From CAVUCH01 sp963739995 (GTDB lineage: Bacteria; Acidobacteriota; Vicinamibacteria; Vicinamibacterales; JAENWD01), in assembly GCA_963739995.1 (NCBI GenBank), contig CAVUCH010000003.1, forward strand, positions 62,001-126,000: 64,000 nucleotides of DNA, in the 5' to 3' direction. Every line of letters starts with the position of its first letter. The stretch's first letter is position 1. Shown here one piece after another: positions 63,362 through 64,000 of the stretch. Position numbers and translations under genes: made by a program. Under the pieces are notes generated by a model that made no database searches, was not told the DNA's origin, and saw nothing but the letters and a program-made list of their open reading frames with translations.

Positions 63362-64000
63362 CACAGAACCGCGCGATCACTCCCCTTGCCCTCCTCGTCG
63401 CGTGCGCGCTTGCCGTTGGGGCGGGCGCGTGCGGGGGCAAGAAGGACACCATACCAACCGGCATCGCGGAGGCCGACAAGTTCCTGTTCGAGCGGGGCAC
63501 AGAGCTGCTGAACGACGAGAAGTGGCTCACGGCACGCGAGTTCTTCGGGCGACTGGTGGACAATTACCCGCAGAGCCCGTTCCGCCCGGACGCGAAGCTG
63601 GGATTGGGTGACACGTACCTCGGCGAAGGCAACGTCGAATCGCTCGTGCTGGCGGTGAACGAGTTCAAGGAATTTCTGAGCTTCTACCCGACACACCGGC
63701 GCGCGGATTACGCGCAGTACAAGCTTGCCCTCTGTCACTACCGGCAGATGCGCGGTCCCGAGCGCGACCAGCGTGAAACCCGCGAGGCCGTGCAGGAATT
63801 CGAGACGTTCATCGCGAAGTACCCGAACAGCCCGCTGCGGCCCGAGGTGCAGGCGCGCTACCGCGAAGCGCGCGATCGGCTCAGCCTCTCGGAGTACCGC
63901 GTCGGCTACTTCTACTTCCGCCAGCGGTGGTATCCGGGCGCCATTGCCCGCTTCAGGGCGCTGCTGAAGGAAGACCCATCGTTCACGCAGCGGGACGCGT
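63358..64000 (+). CDS. bamD: Outer-membrane assembly lipoprotein BamD (3' end outside window)
   Basis: 214 codons present. Signal peptide with a lipobox-like GAGAC (residues ~22-26), then TPR repeats of the YfiO/BamD type: FERGTELLNDEKWLTAREFF, NYPQSPFRPDAKLGLGDTYL, FYPTHRRADYAQYKLALCHY and KYPNSPLRPEVQ. BamD is the essential lipoprotein of the BAM complex that folds outer-membrane beta-barrels, so its presence indicates a diderm cell. Confidence 0.9.
   Translation, partial: MTQNRAITPLALLVACALAVGAGACGGKKDTIPTGIAEADKFLFERGTELLNDEKWLTAREFFGRLVDNYPQSPFRPDAKLGLGDTYLGEGNVESLVLAVNEFKEFLSFYPTHRRADYAQYKLALCHYRQMRGPERDQRETREAVQEFETFIAKYPNSPLRPEVQARYREARDRLSLSEYRVGYFYFRQRWYPGAIARFRALLKEDPSFTQRDA

Overview
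This is a GC-rich, gene-dense bacterial chromosome segment with no rRNA, tRNA, phage or plasmid genes. Gene content and style point to a diderm heterotroph, most likely Acidobacteriota (Vicinamibacteria-like). The pointers are BlaI/M56 modules with HEAT repeats, an S55-domain protein, RNase J together with LexA, an AmiC-type amidase and BamD, and many starts lying a few bases after a -10 box. The phylum is an inference, since no marker gene such as 16S rRNA is present.

Layout. 1-3800: a BlaI/BlaR1-like module in which both the M56 membrane peptidase and a secreted partner carry HEAT repeats, behind a promoter with two BlaI-like operators. 3900-14300: housekeeping genes (CoA-binding protein, ArnT-like glycosyltransferase, GlcD-like oxidase, aminotransferase, coaD, rsmD, recG, PfkB kinase). 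14300-18400: lexA, a DUF3467 gene, nth, a zincin, rsmA and a solitary caspase-like protease. 18400-24800: repeats, a possible structured RNA, then rnj, ftsK and amiC. 24900-33250: pepA, a PKD-like protein, then a leftward scoA-scoB-thiolase-M67 peptidase-ECF sigma-membrane protein-bactofilin-like gene string.

33300-44700: one leftward aromatic amino-acid supra-operon (aroDE fusion, trpE, trpG, trpD, trpC, trpF, trpB, trpA, chorismate mutase, DAHP synthase, tyrA). It is preceded by a classical trp attenuator with a Trp-Trp-Trp leader peptide. 44800-56300: an S55-domain protein, a beta-propeller-like secreted protein, an ECF sigma/anti-sigma pair, a TPR protein and a very large sigma-54 activator. 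56400-64000: rightward aroC, def, fmt, rsmB, PASTA protein, rpe, thioesterase, epimerase and bamD (cut by the window end).

The most unusual content is the small repeats: GGCGGTR heptamer arrays starting at gene stop codons; two CTAG-bounded MITE-like elements; and a dispersed hairpin family whose arms differ by compensatory changes. One copy of the hairpin pair lies in frame inside fmt, and another repeat-like insert lies in frame inside an M67 peptidase gene, resembling palindromic elements that invade proteins. Four genes between 48.7 and 60.5 kb (beta-propeller-like gene, ECF sigma factor, aroC, rsmB) are each broken by one apparently extra base, so sequence error must be considered there.
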